Positions 34,301-46,668 of a DNA stretch of 64,000 nt are shown here, piece by piece. The translations under genes and the position numbers were made by a program. Location: NCBI GenBank assembly GCA_017506865.1, contig JAFCMP010000114.1, forward strand, positions 124,001 to 188,000. The letters are read 5' to 3'. Position 1 is the stretch's first letter, and every line of letters starts with the position of its first letter. The notes beneath the pieces were generated by a model that was given only the letters and a program-made list of their open reading frames with translations, did no database searches and was not told where the DNA came from. This DNA is from Tribonema minus (lineage: Eukaryota > Sar > Xanthophyceae > Tribonematales > Tribonemataceae).

Positions 34301-35576
34301 CCGCGCGCGCCTACGCAATTGAAGTTGTAATTGGCGGTTTGCTAGTTCACATTGAGGTTGAAGTTGTGCCTTGGGGGTTGAAGTCTGAACCGCAGGTGGC
34401 ACCTGACCTCTGCGTGCAGCCACGGCGCGCATCTCACTCTCTCTCTCTCCCAATCTCGTTCCTGAGTGCCCGCAGCCAAGACGTGCACCCTGGCGGACGG
34501 CAGCAGCGCCAGCTACCACAACCACAAGTCTGCACTGGCGGGTGGCGAGGGGGATAGAGCCTGGCGCGCAGCGCCCAAGAAGACTGCCGATGGTGAGCTG
34601 TCATGCATTTGACCAAGCACTGATGCGTGCACACACAGGGTTAACGGCCAACCGCGAGGCAGGGCTCAGTGGCATCAAGTTGAAGTTGTGTGTAGTTGGG
34701 ATTGTATCTGAGCTGTCTTCGCCAGCCACCTCGCCAGACGCCGGGGTGAGTCACCTGGCCTTCGCAGTGGCGCGCGCAGGCGCAGGATCTGCGCCGTGAT
34801 CACTGACAGGTCGCACTTGAGGTTTGTGTACGAGACACTGTGTCCTTCAATCGCAACATCAAGTCAAGCACATTGCGGGCTGCAGATCACCAGTCGCACA
34901 GTGTCATAGTCTACATAGCAGTTGAACAGTGCTGTTGTGCGCATAGCAGTTGAAGTTGTCATTTGCGGTGGTCGTCTCACATGGATAACCCTAACCCTAA
35001 CCCTGGCATTTGCAGTGTGCCTTGGAAGTTGAGGTGCCCGTTTCACATCATCAGCTAGGGGCTGTCAAGCCGTGCTGGTGAGCGAGGTCGCACAGAGTCG
35101 TAACACTGATGTTGTATCTGGTGCTGAGCGGCAACAGATCTGTCAGCTACTTCTCGTAGCGTCAAAAACTGCTGCACGACAAAGTGCGCGCCCCTTGTAC
35201 GTGACGCTCCAGTTGAAGATGAAGTGGGGGGGGGGGTTGGCGTGCCCTTGTATCTCGATCTGCACCTTGCTGCACTCGGTCGCCGTGACGGGTGCGTCAC
35301 TTCGTATGATATAACCACTGCAAGTGTTTGCGACACATTATGTACCGTACATTGTACCGTATCATGCCGCATTTTGTGGCAGATCTGACTCTGCCTTCGA
35401 CCTGTGCACCCTTCTCGACAGTCGGGCACTTCTTTACCAAGCGGCTGGAAACGCTGTGTACCCGGAAGCCGCTCGGGGTCGGACGCGTGACATTAAACAA
35501 AACACAGGAACAGAGGCGTGCTGCTGCGGAGGAGAGGAACTTGCAGCGCATGCGGGCTCGGAAACCGCTCAGCTAG
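31374..35576 (+). pseudogene. Unknown five-exon gene with one in-frame TAG (pseudogene, readthrough or error)
   Basis: Exons 31374-31646, 32160-33756, 34476-34592, 34726-34745 (20-nt microexon) and 35508-35576 (TAG) join with consistent phases 0, 1, 1, 0, giving 691 codons. Codon 219 (32541-32543) is TAG, between ...DGEGRIAYF and TRAEAVAFIKN... The frame on both sides looks like ordinary protein and stays open for >1.2 kb after it, so a CAG-to-TAG change is the simplest reading. The N-terminus is Ser/Ala-rich and an Ala-rich linker precedes the stop. The body includes DWVMLPGNVAWCPRAGCTRQ, FDAATCVYFKTASDGSGD and ELLWHVLLHGVVDLHPQ, with no recognised family. The tail is basic and coiled-coil-like (EQRRAAAEERNLQRMRARK). 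A 35-nt intron 32509-32543 would bypass the stop but needs the proline-rich frame upstream. Confidence 0.55.
34227..35010 (+). repeat. Interstitial telomere-like tracts and TTGAAGTTG words in introns
   Basis: TTAGGGTTAGGGTTAGGGTTAGGG lies at about 34228-34251 and CCCTAACCCTAACCCT at about 34986-35004, flanking the small exons of the TAG-containing gene. Between them TTGAAGTTG-type words recur (near 34320, 34362, 34678, 34951). Confidence 0.75.
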
Positions 35577-36263
35577 TAGAGGAGGACTGTTGTACTCTGC
35601 AGCGCTCTCGGCTTTTGCCAGTAGACATGATGACACAGCGGAGTGAGGATGGGGCGCAGCGCCAGGTGTGGCATGATTCATGCATTGCATACACAGAGCA
35701 GTTGCCAGGGCAAACACTGCGAGGTTTACGAGGTCGCCTGGGTTGGTGGAACACACTCTTGCAGGTCGTTTTTTGCTTCCTTCAAGAGCTTGCAGTGGGC
35801 GAGCTCCTTATCTCTGCTGTGTGCATTTGCGCTCTGCGCTGCTGCCTGGCACTAGCGCTGTGTGCCTGGCACGGGCTTCATGACGTGCACTCCGAGGGCA
35901 TTGATGAGGTGAAGGGTCTTAGATTGGGTGGCGTTTGAAGTGACTGTTGCCGCTGATGTGACATTGGTTTTCTGGAGCTTGCAGGCGACTGTGGTGCGGC
36001 AGCATTACATCTGATTTCTGCACTTTTGCTCAGCGTCGTCTGCTCGAACCGCGTGCGCTGACGTTTGTTTGGCGATTCAAGATGTTCAGGAAGCGCTACT
36101 TTAGCGGCAGACCTGTGTTGGTTTCCCGTCCCTGCCCACTATCTTTGTTGCGTATGCCGATTTCTTGCCTTTCTGCATGACGACATGATTTCTTGCTTTT
36201 CTGCATGACGACATGTGTGTGGACTGCGTTTCGGTGAAGCCCACGTTTAAGCAGACACACACA

Positions 36264-36325
<62 letters not shown>

Positions 36326-36437
36326 GGAGTTGAAGTACATCGTTGTTGCATGTTTCAGAGTATTGAAGTGCGTGCTTGAAGTTTGCCGCGATTATAACCA
36401 GCCGCGTTGTAACGAACGAAGAAAACGCAGAAGAGAC
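35577..36437. other. Intergenic region with a (CA)n microsatellite
   Basis: Between the TAG-containing gene and the DoxX-like gene. A pure CA tract at 36256-36322 is the only clear structure. No further exon was recognised; a frame running to 35938 overlaps the last exon in another phase and looks accidental. Confidence 0.6.
36256..36322 (+). repeat. (CA)n microsatellite
   Basis: About 67 bp of CA dinucleotides with one T interruption, ~115 bp upstream of the proposed start of the DoxX-like gene. Confidence 0.95.
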
Positions 36438-38119
36438 ATGGGCAGTTCTCTGCTTGTCAAGGTACACGATGGCCGCCTGGTGTTGGCAACGCAAGGATTC
36501 CTTACTACTTCCGAAGATGCGAACCTGCCGCACACCGAACAGATTCACGCCACACTCCTGTATGTACATATGCGCTGTCCAGTACAGATTATTGATTTAC
36601 ACACATACGAGCCTTAGCTGGAGCGATCCAGTACAGATCATTGATTTAAACACAGATGAGCTATCAGCTGGAGCTGCCGCGATAAAGTGATATATACCAA
36701 CCTCACTTGTCTCTTTGCCTCTCGGCGCCAGGTGGTGCATGCAGTGGCGGGAGTTCTGGCGATAGGGAGCATAATGGCAGGATTTGTCAAGCTTAGCCCG
36801 TTACTGAACAGCATCACTCACGAGGAGCAGGTAACGTACAAGAACGGCGCGAAAGATCTGATGTTTGCTTTTGCTGTGTGAGTATTATGCTGACGTATGT
36901 ACCTGCATTTCAAGGTATTGCCTTGAAGGCAACAAGACATGGTTGCAGTGATGAATTTTACGGGGACAGACATTGCGCCATCCTGCATATGAACAGCAAT
37001 TATCTTACGCGATGCATTGCTCATGCCATGCACCACGACGGTCACGACTGCTGGTTGAAGTGCCACCACACCAATGTGTGGAAAGTACATTGCGCAAAAC
37101 CTGCCGCCTTGTCACCGCCGCCACGCTACGCTACCATTATTGAACCAGCAAGTCTCTCACGCCAGCTCAGCTTGCATGCCAGCCCGCATTCAAATGACGT
37201 CAATGCGTGATCATGAAACAGGGCATGGCTCAATATCATCGTCACCACCATGTTGCTGTACAAATGTGAATCACACCCCTGCGTCACTCAGCAACTCATT
37301 TTTGCCACTGCTGCAGGTCCACAAATTTGCAACGGAGCTGTACAAGCCCTGGGATTTCCTGGGCCTGACGCCCGATCAGCTGAGGATGCTGGTCGGATGC
37401 GCGGAAATGGCGACAGGACTCGGATCGCTCGTCAAGGCCACGCGCCTCGCGTCATATGTTGTAATGGTTGTGATCTACGGTGAGGAAGTCATTGGCGCAT
37501 GAAAGACTTGGTGCCCACCAGAAGTATTGCCAGGCCAGCGTGTGCACTCATACTTATCAATTTCAACAAGGCAGTGCCCTCGGGTGCACCTCCTGCTCAC
37601 GTAATGATCATTTGCAACAGGCCGTGCTGTATATTCCCCATACGGTAAACTGATTGTGATTGCTCATGAGATAGCGTTTAGCTACCTGCTTGCTTGCATG
37701 CTTCTGGTGCATTGCACTGCGTTCACACTGCGCCTCGCAGGAATCACGTTGTCAAATCATTGTCAGATCACATGGGCCGCTCGTTGTGTCCAAAGACACG
37801 ATGCGCAGGCAGTCAATCGGCTGACGGCGACGCCCAGCTGTTTCAGCCTGTGTCAGGTGTGACGCTCACAAGTGCGGCACCCCCGGTAAAGTGGAGTCGC
37901 ACTGTTCCGCACACTCATCGTAGAGCTGCGCCACTTGACCGCGCTGCTTACTTCTCGGTGCGGCTTTCGCCCTGCCGCGCAGGTGGCGCCGTGCGCACGC
38001 ACTTTGCGCTCCACGACAACAACGTCGGCCCCGCCGCAGTCTTCCTCCTGCTGGCGTGCTTCTGCCTGGGCCTGACGCTCCGCGCGCCCGCCAAGAAGCC
38101 GGAGGCGAAGGCAGAATAG
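36438..38119 (+). CDS. DoxX/TMEM35-like small membrane protein
   Basis: Exons 36438-36461, 36732-36875, 37317-37479 and 37983-38119 (TAG) give about 155 residues in consistent phase. The first exon is only eight codons (MGSSLLVK) and is the least certain part. Hydrophobic helices are VVHAVAGVLAIGSIMAGFVK, VGCAEMATGLGSL, YVVMVVIYGG and AAVFLLLACFCLGLTL. The order of helix 1 with FVKLSPLL, a basic/aromatic loop, a helix with internal E-x-A-x-G (GCAEMATGLG) and two more helices matches my memory of the DoxX-like family including TMEM35/NACHO (GxxKL after helix 1 and GxxExxxG in helix 2). The tail AKKPEAKAE is charged. Members act in the ER or plasma membrane, some as receptor-assembly chaperones; the role here is not inferable. 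The third exon has a probable hydrophilic extension (YKPWDFLGLTPDQ). Confidence 0.62.
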
Positions 38120-39104
38120 AGTGCAACGTACACATCCTGCGGCGCATGGCGTCCGCCTCCGCAGCTACTATAGCAGTGCCGCAGGCGCCCCTGCCGCGCT
38201 GACTGAGTCGCCGCGGCGGCACCAGCGTGCGTGCGTATGGGGGGAGGGGGGGAGGGGAGGGGGGGAGGGGGGGGTGCACCATGCGCAGCATGAGCGACGG
38301 TAACACCGTCGCGCCGGGCACCATGCGCGTTCATTGGACGCGTGCGCGGGTGCCCAGCAGCGGCCGCAGCGGGGGCTGCGGTGAGGCTAGCGGCGGGCGT
38401 GGCGCACCAGCTGAGCCGTGCGCGCACTGCAGTGCGGCGCTCAGACGCGCGGAACAAACGAACCGGCGCGCAACGGTGGTCGCAGTGCGGCAGGCTGTGG
38501 CGCCGCGGCAGAGGCGAGGGGCTGCGACGCTCAACCGCAAGAACGACAACTGCAGTCTGTGTGAGGGTGCAAGCAATAGAGCGTACTTCAAGTATGTTTT
38601 TTTTTTCACCTGAAGGGGGCACCGTGCCCTGCTTTGCAACTTTGTGCTGCATCTGCTGTGCCATGGAAGGAGGGCAATGGAGCGCATCCACAGCTGTGTT
38701 CTGCTAAAAAGCTGAAATCGTACAATCGCACAAGAACTTGGCATCTTGTGCCTTGGCTCGCAGATTGAGATCAAACTGGCCACCATGTCATCTTGCTGTG
38801 ATGCTCATCGGCGGTTTCTGCTCTGTGTGTGGACACACGTCAATGTCACCATGCACACACCTGACATAATCCAAGATAACTGTGAAAGACAACATCCAAC
38901 ACTCTGAAGGACTCAACACTCTACTCGGGAAGAAGCTTTTCGGAGCTCGCACGGCAACTTCAACTAAGAGAGGATTCCGAGTTTAAGAGTTGCTTGCAGA
39001 GTCAAGTGGCCGCTATTCGTAAGAGGGGCGTAGCTTCCAGTTTGCCATCCAAGGCGTGTGTGGTTACACAAAGTGTACCCCCACTGCAGAGAGGGAGCGC
39101 CACC
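38120..39104. other. Intergenic region and presumed 5' flank of the H+-ATPase
   Basis: Contains a G-rich run at about 38238-38274 and a T run at 38598-38606. No gene was recognised. The last ~200 bp (AT-poor, with CACTGCAGAG and a Kozak-like CACCATGG at the start codon) presumably include the H+-ATPase 5' leader. Confidence 0.55.
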
Positions 39105-42100
39105 ATGGCCGACACTGGCGGTGGTCAGCCTGCAGATGCGCAGACGGGCCTGGCGGAAGAAGAAGTCGCCCAGCAACAGCGCCTGCAGCAGGCCCCCCAG
39201 GACGAGGACCCTGTGATGATCGTGGCCGGAAGGAAGTTGACCGACAAGGACGTCCGAGAGTGAGTCAGAGCTGGCGCGTGGGGCTTGAGGCGCTCAGGGG
39301 CTTGCTCATGAATCTCACTTGAAACCAGGCGTTCTTGCCCCACTCGCTGCGCCCTCCGCAACGGGGTTCCTAGGTGATGGAAGGTGGAGATGCGCACGGG
39401 AATAGCAGCTCACCCTGCCCTACCTCTTGCTCAGAGCCTCAAGCTAGCTTCGTGACTTGTGCTCGGGCGATCTTTACTCACCAACGCTGTATCCACGCAT
39501 GTTTTGTGTTCGCAGGCAACATGAGATGGAAGGTGGAGATGTGTACGGGATTAGCAGCTCACCCTGCCCTACCTCTTGCTCAGAGCCTCGAGCTAGCTTC
39601 GTGACTTGTGCTCGGGCGATCTTTACTCACCAACGCTGTTTCCACGCATGTTGTGTGTTCGCAGGCAACATGAGGGGGGGCTTGCTCATGAATCTCATGC
39701 CCATGAAACCAGGCGTTCTTGCCCCTCTCGCTGTGCCCTCCGCAACGGGGTTCCTAGGTCATGGAAGGTGAAGATGTGCACAGCAATAGCAGCTCAAGCT
39801 GCCCGACCTCTTGCTCAGTGCCTCGGGGCAGCTTCGTGAGTTATTATCGGGCGACCTTTGCTCACCTGCGCTGCATCCATGCATGATCTGTGTTCGCAGG
39901 CAACATGCGAACATACAGCGCCGCATGTCGGATGAGGATGTGCGAGACCGTATGAGCTCTGCGCGGCCCAAGGACCATGAGGTCAGTCACGACGCGCAAC
40001 GAACCGCGATCTTCGCAGAAAACCTGTTGACAACAGATTTTGCGATGATCCGCATCCGCCGCGGCCTTTTTTGTGTTCTGCTTTCACCACCACGAAAGCT
40101 GTTGGGCAACATACCTCAATATGTGTTTCATGTTGTTACATTCACAATAGCGAGGGCGTTGTTGTGACGCCCGCAAGCGTGTTGGCGAGGTCGCTGCGCC
40201 TGAACTTCAACCACTTGGTCACTCCTGCCGTAGCTGAAGTTTTCTGACTAGTGTTATGTGTTGGCAGCGACGTCGGCAACTGCCAGCTTCGAATAACAGT
40301 CTGCACACCCAAACCCCCGGCGACGCCATATCTCTTGTCCTACGGCACAGCTAATAACACATCCAATCGCCGTGCAGCACTGTGACGCCGACACTATATA
40401 TGCTGCCCCACTGATGCGCGACAGCTCGCGCGCAACTCAAGGTGCATAGTTTTGCGGGTGCGGCCCACGCACAGCGTGGGCGGGGCTGCTCATTTTGCGT
40501 AAATGTTTGCGGTCTGCGGTGTGACACGAGGTGCTCTGAGAGCAATGCCAAGTGCCCTGACCAAGCGCATGCCGCCATCGGCATGCGTGTCGCTGTATGT
40601 AACGCCAACCCCCTTCAGAAGGTTGCTGGTTGACGAATTTTCAAGCGCCACTCTCTTCTGTCAGTGCGCCATTTCTGCGCAAACATCAGGTCCCATCTCT
40701 GCGATGATCCATGCGCTTGCAGTCCTTCATCGGGTCCTGCTGGGTCAATTTTTTCTTCTTAAAATTCCACACCACCGAGCACATGAAACGGCACGTCGCC
40801 AATAGTGGTGTCGTCGCAGCGACATCCCCTCCTGCGCTCATATATAAGTGCTCTGCTCCGTTCACCATTGCGCTGGCACCATGCCCTTGTAGCAGTATGC
40901 GGCGTGTTCAAAGTGTCTGACGCTGGGAGCCTCACAACCGCTTTACAATTCACTTGCTGCGCGTGCGTCACTTTCGATTGTGCACAGACACGCGTGCACG
41001 AGGCGAAGGAGGAGTTCATACCCTCTAAGGGTCTCACCACTGCCGGTAAGCACGACGCGCCAATTTCGAGCAGCTCGCAGTTCCAATAGCAGGTCGTCGT
41101 GTACTGCACGGGTTGAAGTCGTCCGGTGGTCTGGACATGACGTTAATGGCGCATGGCACTCAGTGCCTCCAACATCGTCTTCACTTCCTTTATCGTGACG
41201 CTGTCAGGTCTTAAGATATTGGCCTGTCGCCGCATCACTTGAACGCTTAAGAGCTCTCTCTTGGATACTTCAAGTATGACTTCACGGCACGCGCTGCCCA
41301 CCGCCTGCGCCTGACGACTCAGAACCAGTGTGCGGCGCCACCGCTGCGTGCGCTGGCTGGCTCCCATGCGGTCACATTGTCTTCCTGTCTGTTGCTACGA
41401 TTTGTCACCATGCATTGCAATTTCTAGTCGAATCAGCAACACTTTTGAGCAGGCGACAAAGAGTGAATGGCTGCTGCACCGCGCAGCGCTCAATTTTCAT
41501 TCACAGGGCGCTGACTTATGCACACTGCTTGTGCTGCGCAGAGGCCGAGGAGCTGCTGATCAAATGGGGGCCCAACGCGCTGGAGGTCAGTGCGCGCGTC
41601 ACACTCTGCCCACCTCGGCCTGATGCCTGCACGCGCATGCGCGGGCGCGCAGAAGCGCGACATGGCGTGTGCGATGGCCCTGGGCAGGACGATGTCGACC
41701 GGTGTTGGCGGTCCTGTGTCGCAGCCTTCTGACAGCACCGCTGCCGGCAGTTGAAGTGTAGTTGAAGTTCATGCTTGCCATACGTACCCATGGCGATTTG
41801 TGGCAGTTGTAACGCCAACATGGCCAAAACGTTCCACGGCGCAACCCATGGCGGGCTTGAGTCTTGTGCCGCGCGCGCTTTCAGACAAGCTCCGGCGTCA
41901 ACGTTACGGTCCTGTGTGACAGCTGATGCGTCGGGGCTGCGGACTGGCCTTCCTATGTTTCATACCATGTGATCTACGGTGCCTTCACACCTCGTGCCAT
42001 AAGTACATGTCCAGTCCCATGTTGACGTTGTCATCTGGGCTCCATGAAGCCCAGTGATACAAGTATTCATCCTCCAAGTGGAATCTCCATGCGCTGGCGT

Positions 42101-45100
42101 GCTGCGCGGCGATGACCCCGCCTCTCCCCAAACTCTAACCCGTGCCCTTAACCTAACTCTAACAGCGCACGTATGCGCTCTCGTCTCTGCTGACAACGTG
42201 TGCATCGATTGCGTTTCCGAGCTTTGAATCTGGCACGGAAAATTCTGGTGTGCTTTGGGGCAGTCTACTGACGCGTCTTCTCATCTCGCAATCTCGTTTG
42301 CGCGCCGACAGGAGAAGGTCAAGTCCAAGTGGAAGATTCTGCTTGAGCAGGTCAGTTTCTCACACTGGCTGCGTACACCTGCGTCAGCAATCAGCTGGCG
42401 GGAGGCGCATCAGTGCTCGTCTGCTCCGTGCTGCATCGGCACGTGCTTTTTCAGGTCACACCTGCAGCACCATGGTGCTGAATTTGCGCACCACGTCGCA
42501 GCTGCGGCAGCGTGCGGGTAGCTGGTAGTCTTTGAATTCGAGGACGATGAATCGATGCAGCTCAGCAGCTGTGGCTTGCACCACTTAGGTGCCACCTTGA
42601 AGTCGCGTTTGCCTTTCAGTAGAACCTCAATTCTGTCGTTTGCCTTTCAGTAGAACCTCAATTCTGTCCAGGTTGTTTTCACCAAAGATGTTTGAAGTAT
42701 GGGTGCCTAGGTGTTGGATTGCCAGTCGCCCGCTGGACCGCTTGCTGCGTCAACCTGTCGTTCCCACACACCGCCTGTGCCCGCCAACACGATTGATGGG
42801 CTCAAACCCCCTAAACCCCCCCCTCCCCCCTTCCCCCACTGCCGTTCGCTGCTGCGGATGTGCGTAGTTCACGGAGCCCATGCCGTGCATGATCTGGGTC
42901 GCCATTGTCGTGGAATGCGCGTTGACCAACTGGGTTGACGTGGGCGTGCTGTGCGCGCTGCAATTCATCAACGGCTTCGTAGGTGAGTTGAAGTCCCATG
43001 TGAAGTTTGCACCTCATGCGGATGGTTCGGCCAACATGCCAGTACCTACTGTTTTTTCGTTTCCATGCCAGTTCTGTCGTGGCGCTGCAGTCCATCCACG
43101 GCTTTGTCGGTGCGTTGAACTCCCACGTGAAGTTTGCGTCCCAGGCAGGACGCTTCGGCCGAGGTATAAGGTGCCGTCCATTGTCGCCATAGAGGCTGGC
43201 GACGCTGAAGTGCTACTTTTCCGTGTTAACTTTGTTTGACGCCCAGATGGTACATCTGCTTAACGCAGTTTTAGGCCGCCCCGTTGTGCGCTGCAGTGCA
43301 TCAACGGCTTTGCCTGTGACAGTGTGCGTACGGTGGACTCCATGCAATAGAGCTCGCGCGCCACTGCTCCAGTGCAGCAGCGGCCGTCAGAACTCACACC
43401 GCTGGTGATCATCGGCGCGCTGCATGCATGGCCGAACTTCAAGATACTACTTCAAGATACACTAAAAAGAAAGGTACCAATTCAAGATACAAATGGCAGC
43501 CAGATTTGCATTGCTGCTGCCGCTGGCCCCGCCTCGAAGCCTATTCAACTAACTCCAACCCTACCTCTCACGCTACCCCCAACCCTGCGCAGGCTTTTAC
43601 GAGACCAACAAGGCCGGCAACGCCGTGGCAGCGCTCAAGGCCTCGCTCAAGCCCCAGTCGCACTGCAAGCGCGACGGGCAGTGGTGCACGCTGGAGGCGT
43701 CCAAGCTCGTGCCCGGCGACCTGGTGCTGCTCGGCTCCGGCTCCGCCGTCCCCGCTGACTGCATTGTACGTGCCGCGCGCTGCGCATTGATTGCTTGATA
43801 CACTGCACGCGCTCTCAACGTGTGATTGCTTCGGCGCTTACTACTACCTCTAAGCAAGATGTTATGAGCACGTGGACGTGAGAGTGTGCGGAGATATGGT
43901 GTGGCTACTGAGCGATGCTGCCAAGCTTGTGCCGGGCGACCTGGTGCTGCTCGGCTTCGGCTCCGCCGTCTCCGCGGACTGCATTGCACGTGTCGCGCTG
44001 CGCATCATGTTGCTTTGCGCATTGCGTTCGCTCATGATGTGTGGTTGGCTCAGCAGCACGTGCTGACTTGCCCGGCTTATCCGCAGTGCGCACCCCTGAC
44101 CTGAGCGCTGCTGCTGCAGTTTTGCCCCCCGCGCCGCCCGTGCACTCATTATTTCCATTCCGTCGCCACATGTTTGTCAGGTCAGACGCCATCGGGCGCC
44201 TCTCGTGGCTCACGTGATCTCTGTCACACCGTGCCCGTTGCTGCTGCCGCACGCACCGCCCGCTCGCCACTTCTGCTCGCTGATGTATGGCATTTGTCAT
44301 GGCATTTATATCTGCAACAGCTGCCGTGATGTTGTCACCTCTGTGGTCGAGCCACTGACATTCTTCAAGTTGACTCACGCGGCCTCCACCGCGTTGCGCG
44401 CGGGCCGCTGCCGCCCCCGCTCCCTTGCCGCGCGCCCGCACCATGCTCACCGCTGCTTTCCACTGCTCATACGCGGCTTCCCTACACGTATTCCGCCGCT
44501 GTGATGGCGTCGGCTCACACGCTGCCTCCGTCGTACATGCGCGCCGCTGCCGCCCCCGCTCCTGCCGCCGCTACGTGCACGCGTTGCAGATCAACGACGG
44601 CCAGATTGACGTGGACCAGGCCGCTCTTACGGGCGAGTCGCTCCCCGTGACCATGGGCAAGCACGACAACCCCAAGGTCAGTCACTCGCGACGCCAGCGC
44701 AGCATGCGACAGCATGTGACACTCATTCTTCTGGAAGGTGGAGTAGGCTCATCTGCAGTGCTGAGATTTGCTCGCAGTTTGACAGACGCCTTTCGTCAGA
44801 AGCCCTATGCTATGGGTTCCGGTGCCCCCCTTTGCCGTTGTGGACGCGAAGCTCCTGTGGCTTTTGTGAGAGCCACCTTCAGTAATAAGCATGGATCAGT
44901 TGTTGTGTTTTGTTTGTTGCAAAAAGGCTGGCTTGCAACGCATATGTACCACAACCATTCATGGCCTTGTCATTGTCGCTTTGCTATCACTTCATGCAGC
45001 ACCTCTTTTCCATGAAAGTTATCCAGCAAATGTGACAGGCTCAAGTCAGTCTGACTGAACTGACAAATTGATGTTGCGATATGTGGTGCAAATGCCTCTG

Positions 45101-46620
45101 TCATTTGCAAGCTCCTGCGGACTTAAGACCTCCTTCTCGCAGGACACGTCATGCAGTCATTGTGCAGCCCCGCGTCACATGGCGCCGCCTGCAATTCGCC
45201 GGCTAGATGGCATCTTGCTGCATGCGCGAGCACACCTGTGCCGCCGCCGTCGCGCACAGCATTTCTGCGCCTGGGTTCACTCTTGCTTACAGACGTGCTC
45301 TGCCGTCCACAAAAAGCGCTCATCCCATGTTGCACGCATTCTCGTGCCGCCGCCACCGCCTGCCGCACGTCCTCGCGTCATGGTGCACACGCTTTCGCGC
45401 CGCCGCCGCCGCCGCCGCGGTCTGCTGCGCACGCTCACCAAATGCCGCACGCGCTGCTGCCGCCGCCTGCCGCGCGTCCTCACCTCATGCTGCACACGAA
45501 TCTGCGCCGCCGCCGCGGTCTGTTGCGCGCGCCCACCTCGCGCCGCACGCGCTTTGCGCCGCTGCCGCCGCGGTGTGCCGCTCGCGGTCACCTCACTCAA
45601 CCCACACCGCACGCGCTCTCGTGCCGCCGTCGTCGCCGCGGTTTGCCGCGTCGCTGCGGTCTGCAGCGCGCGCTCACCTGGTGCCACACGCGCTCTCTCT
45701 CATGCCGCCGCTGCCGCCGCCGCCGCTGCCCGATCCGCGCGCGCAGATGGGCTCCACCGTGACGCGCGGCGAGGTCGAGGCGACCGTGGACGCGACCGGC
45801 ATGAACACATTCTTTGGCAAGACGGCCACGCTCATCCAGAGCGTCGACCAGATGGGCCACCTCGCGCGCATCCTGCTCAACATCATGCTCGTCCTCCTCG
45901 CCGTCTCCTTCCTGCTGTGCGCCATCACGCTCATCTACCTGCTCGTGTCGGGCGAGTCGCTCAAGGAGTCCATCTCGGTGAGTCATTGAGTCGAGTTGAG
46001 TTGCCAAGTCAAGTCAAGTTACATCGCCGGGCTGCCGCCCGCGCCGTCGCGGTTCTGCACACGCCATGCTGACCCGTGTCGCTGCAGATGACGTCTGACA
46101 TACAGCGTTGTGCCACCCTCGGTCCTGCTTGCGTCGGCTGGCCTGCGCAGAGGTGGCGGAGCCTGACGCAATGGCGCCCACGCGCTGATGGCGATCACGG
46201 CCCACCCCCACTCCCGGGCTCTCTGTGAAGCGCATGGCGTGGCTCCTTACATAACCGTAGGCACACGACGACCTCGCCCGAAATGCGTGGCAGTGCTCAC
46301 GTCCGTAGGCACGCACGACGATCTCTCGCGAGCAGACCAATCACCACAAACCTGTGACTCTCCCATCACCGCCGTCGCAGTTCGTGGTGGTGCTCCTGGT
46401 GGCGTCCATCCCCATCGCCATGGAGGTGGTGGTGACGGCGACCATGGCGCTCGGCTCGCGCAAGCTCGCGGAGATGAACGCCATCGTCGCGCGCCTCGCC
46501 GCCATTGAGGAGCTCGCCGGCATGAACATGCTCTGCTCCGACAAGACGGGCACGCTCACGCTCAACAAGATGGTCATCCAGGAGGGTGAGCAAGTCTCAT
46601 GCGCATCCATACATGTACTG

Positions 46621-46668
<48 letters not shown>

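Noticed and set aside
35324-35938. 204-codon plus-strand frame
   Set aside because: It overlaps the phase-supported last exon (35508-35576) in another frame and has no domain.
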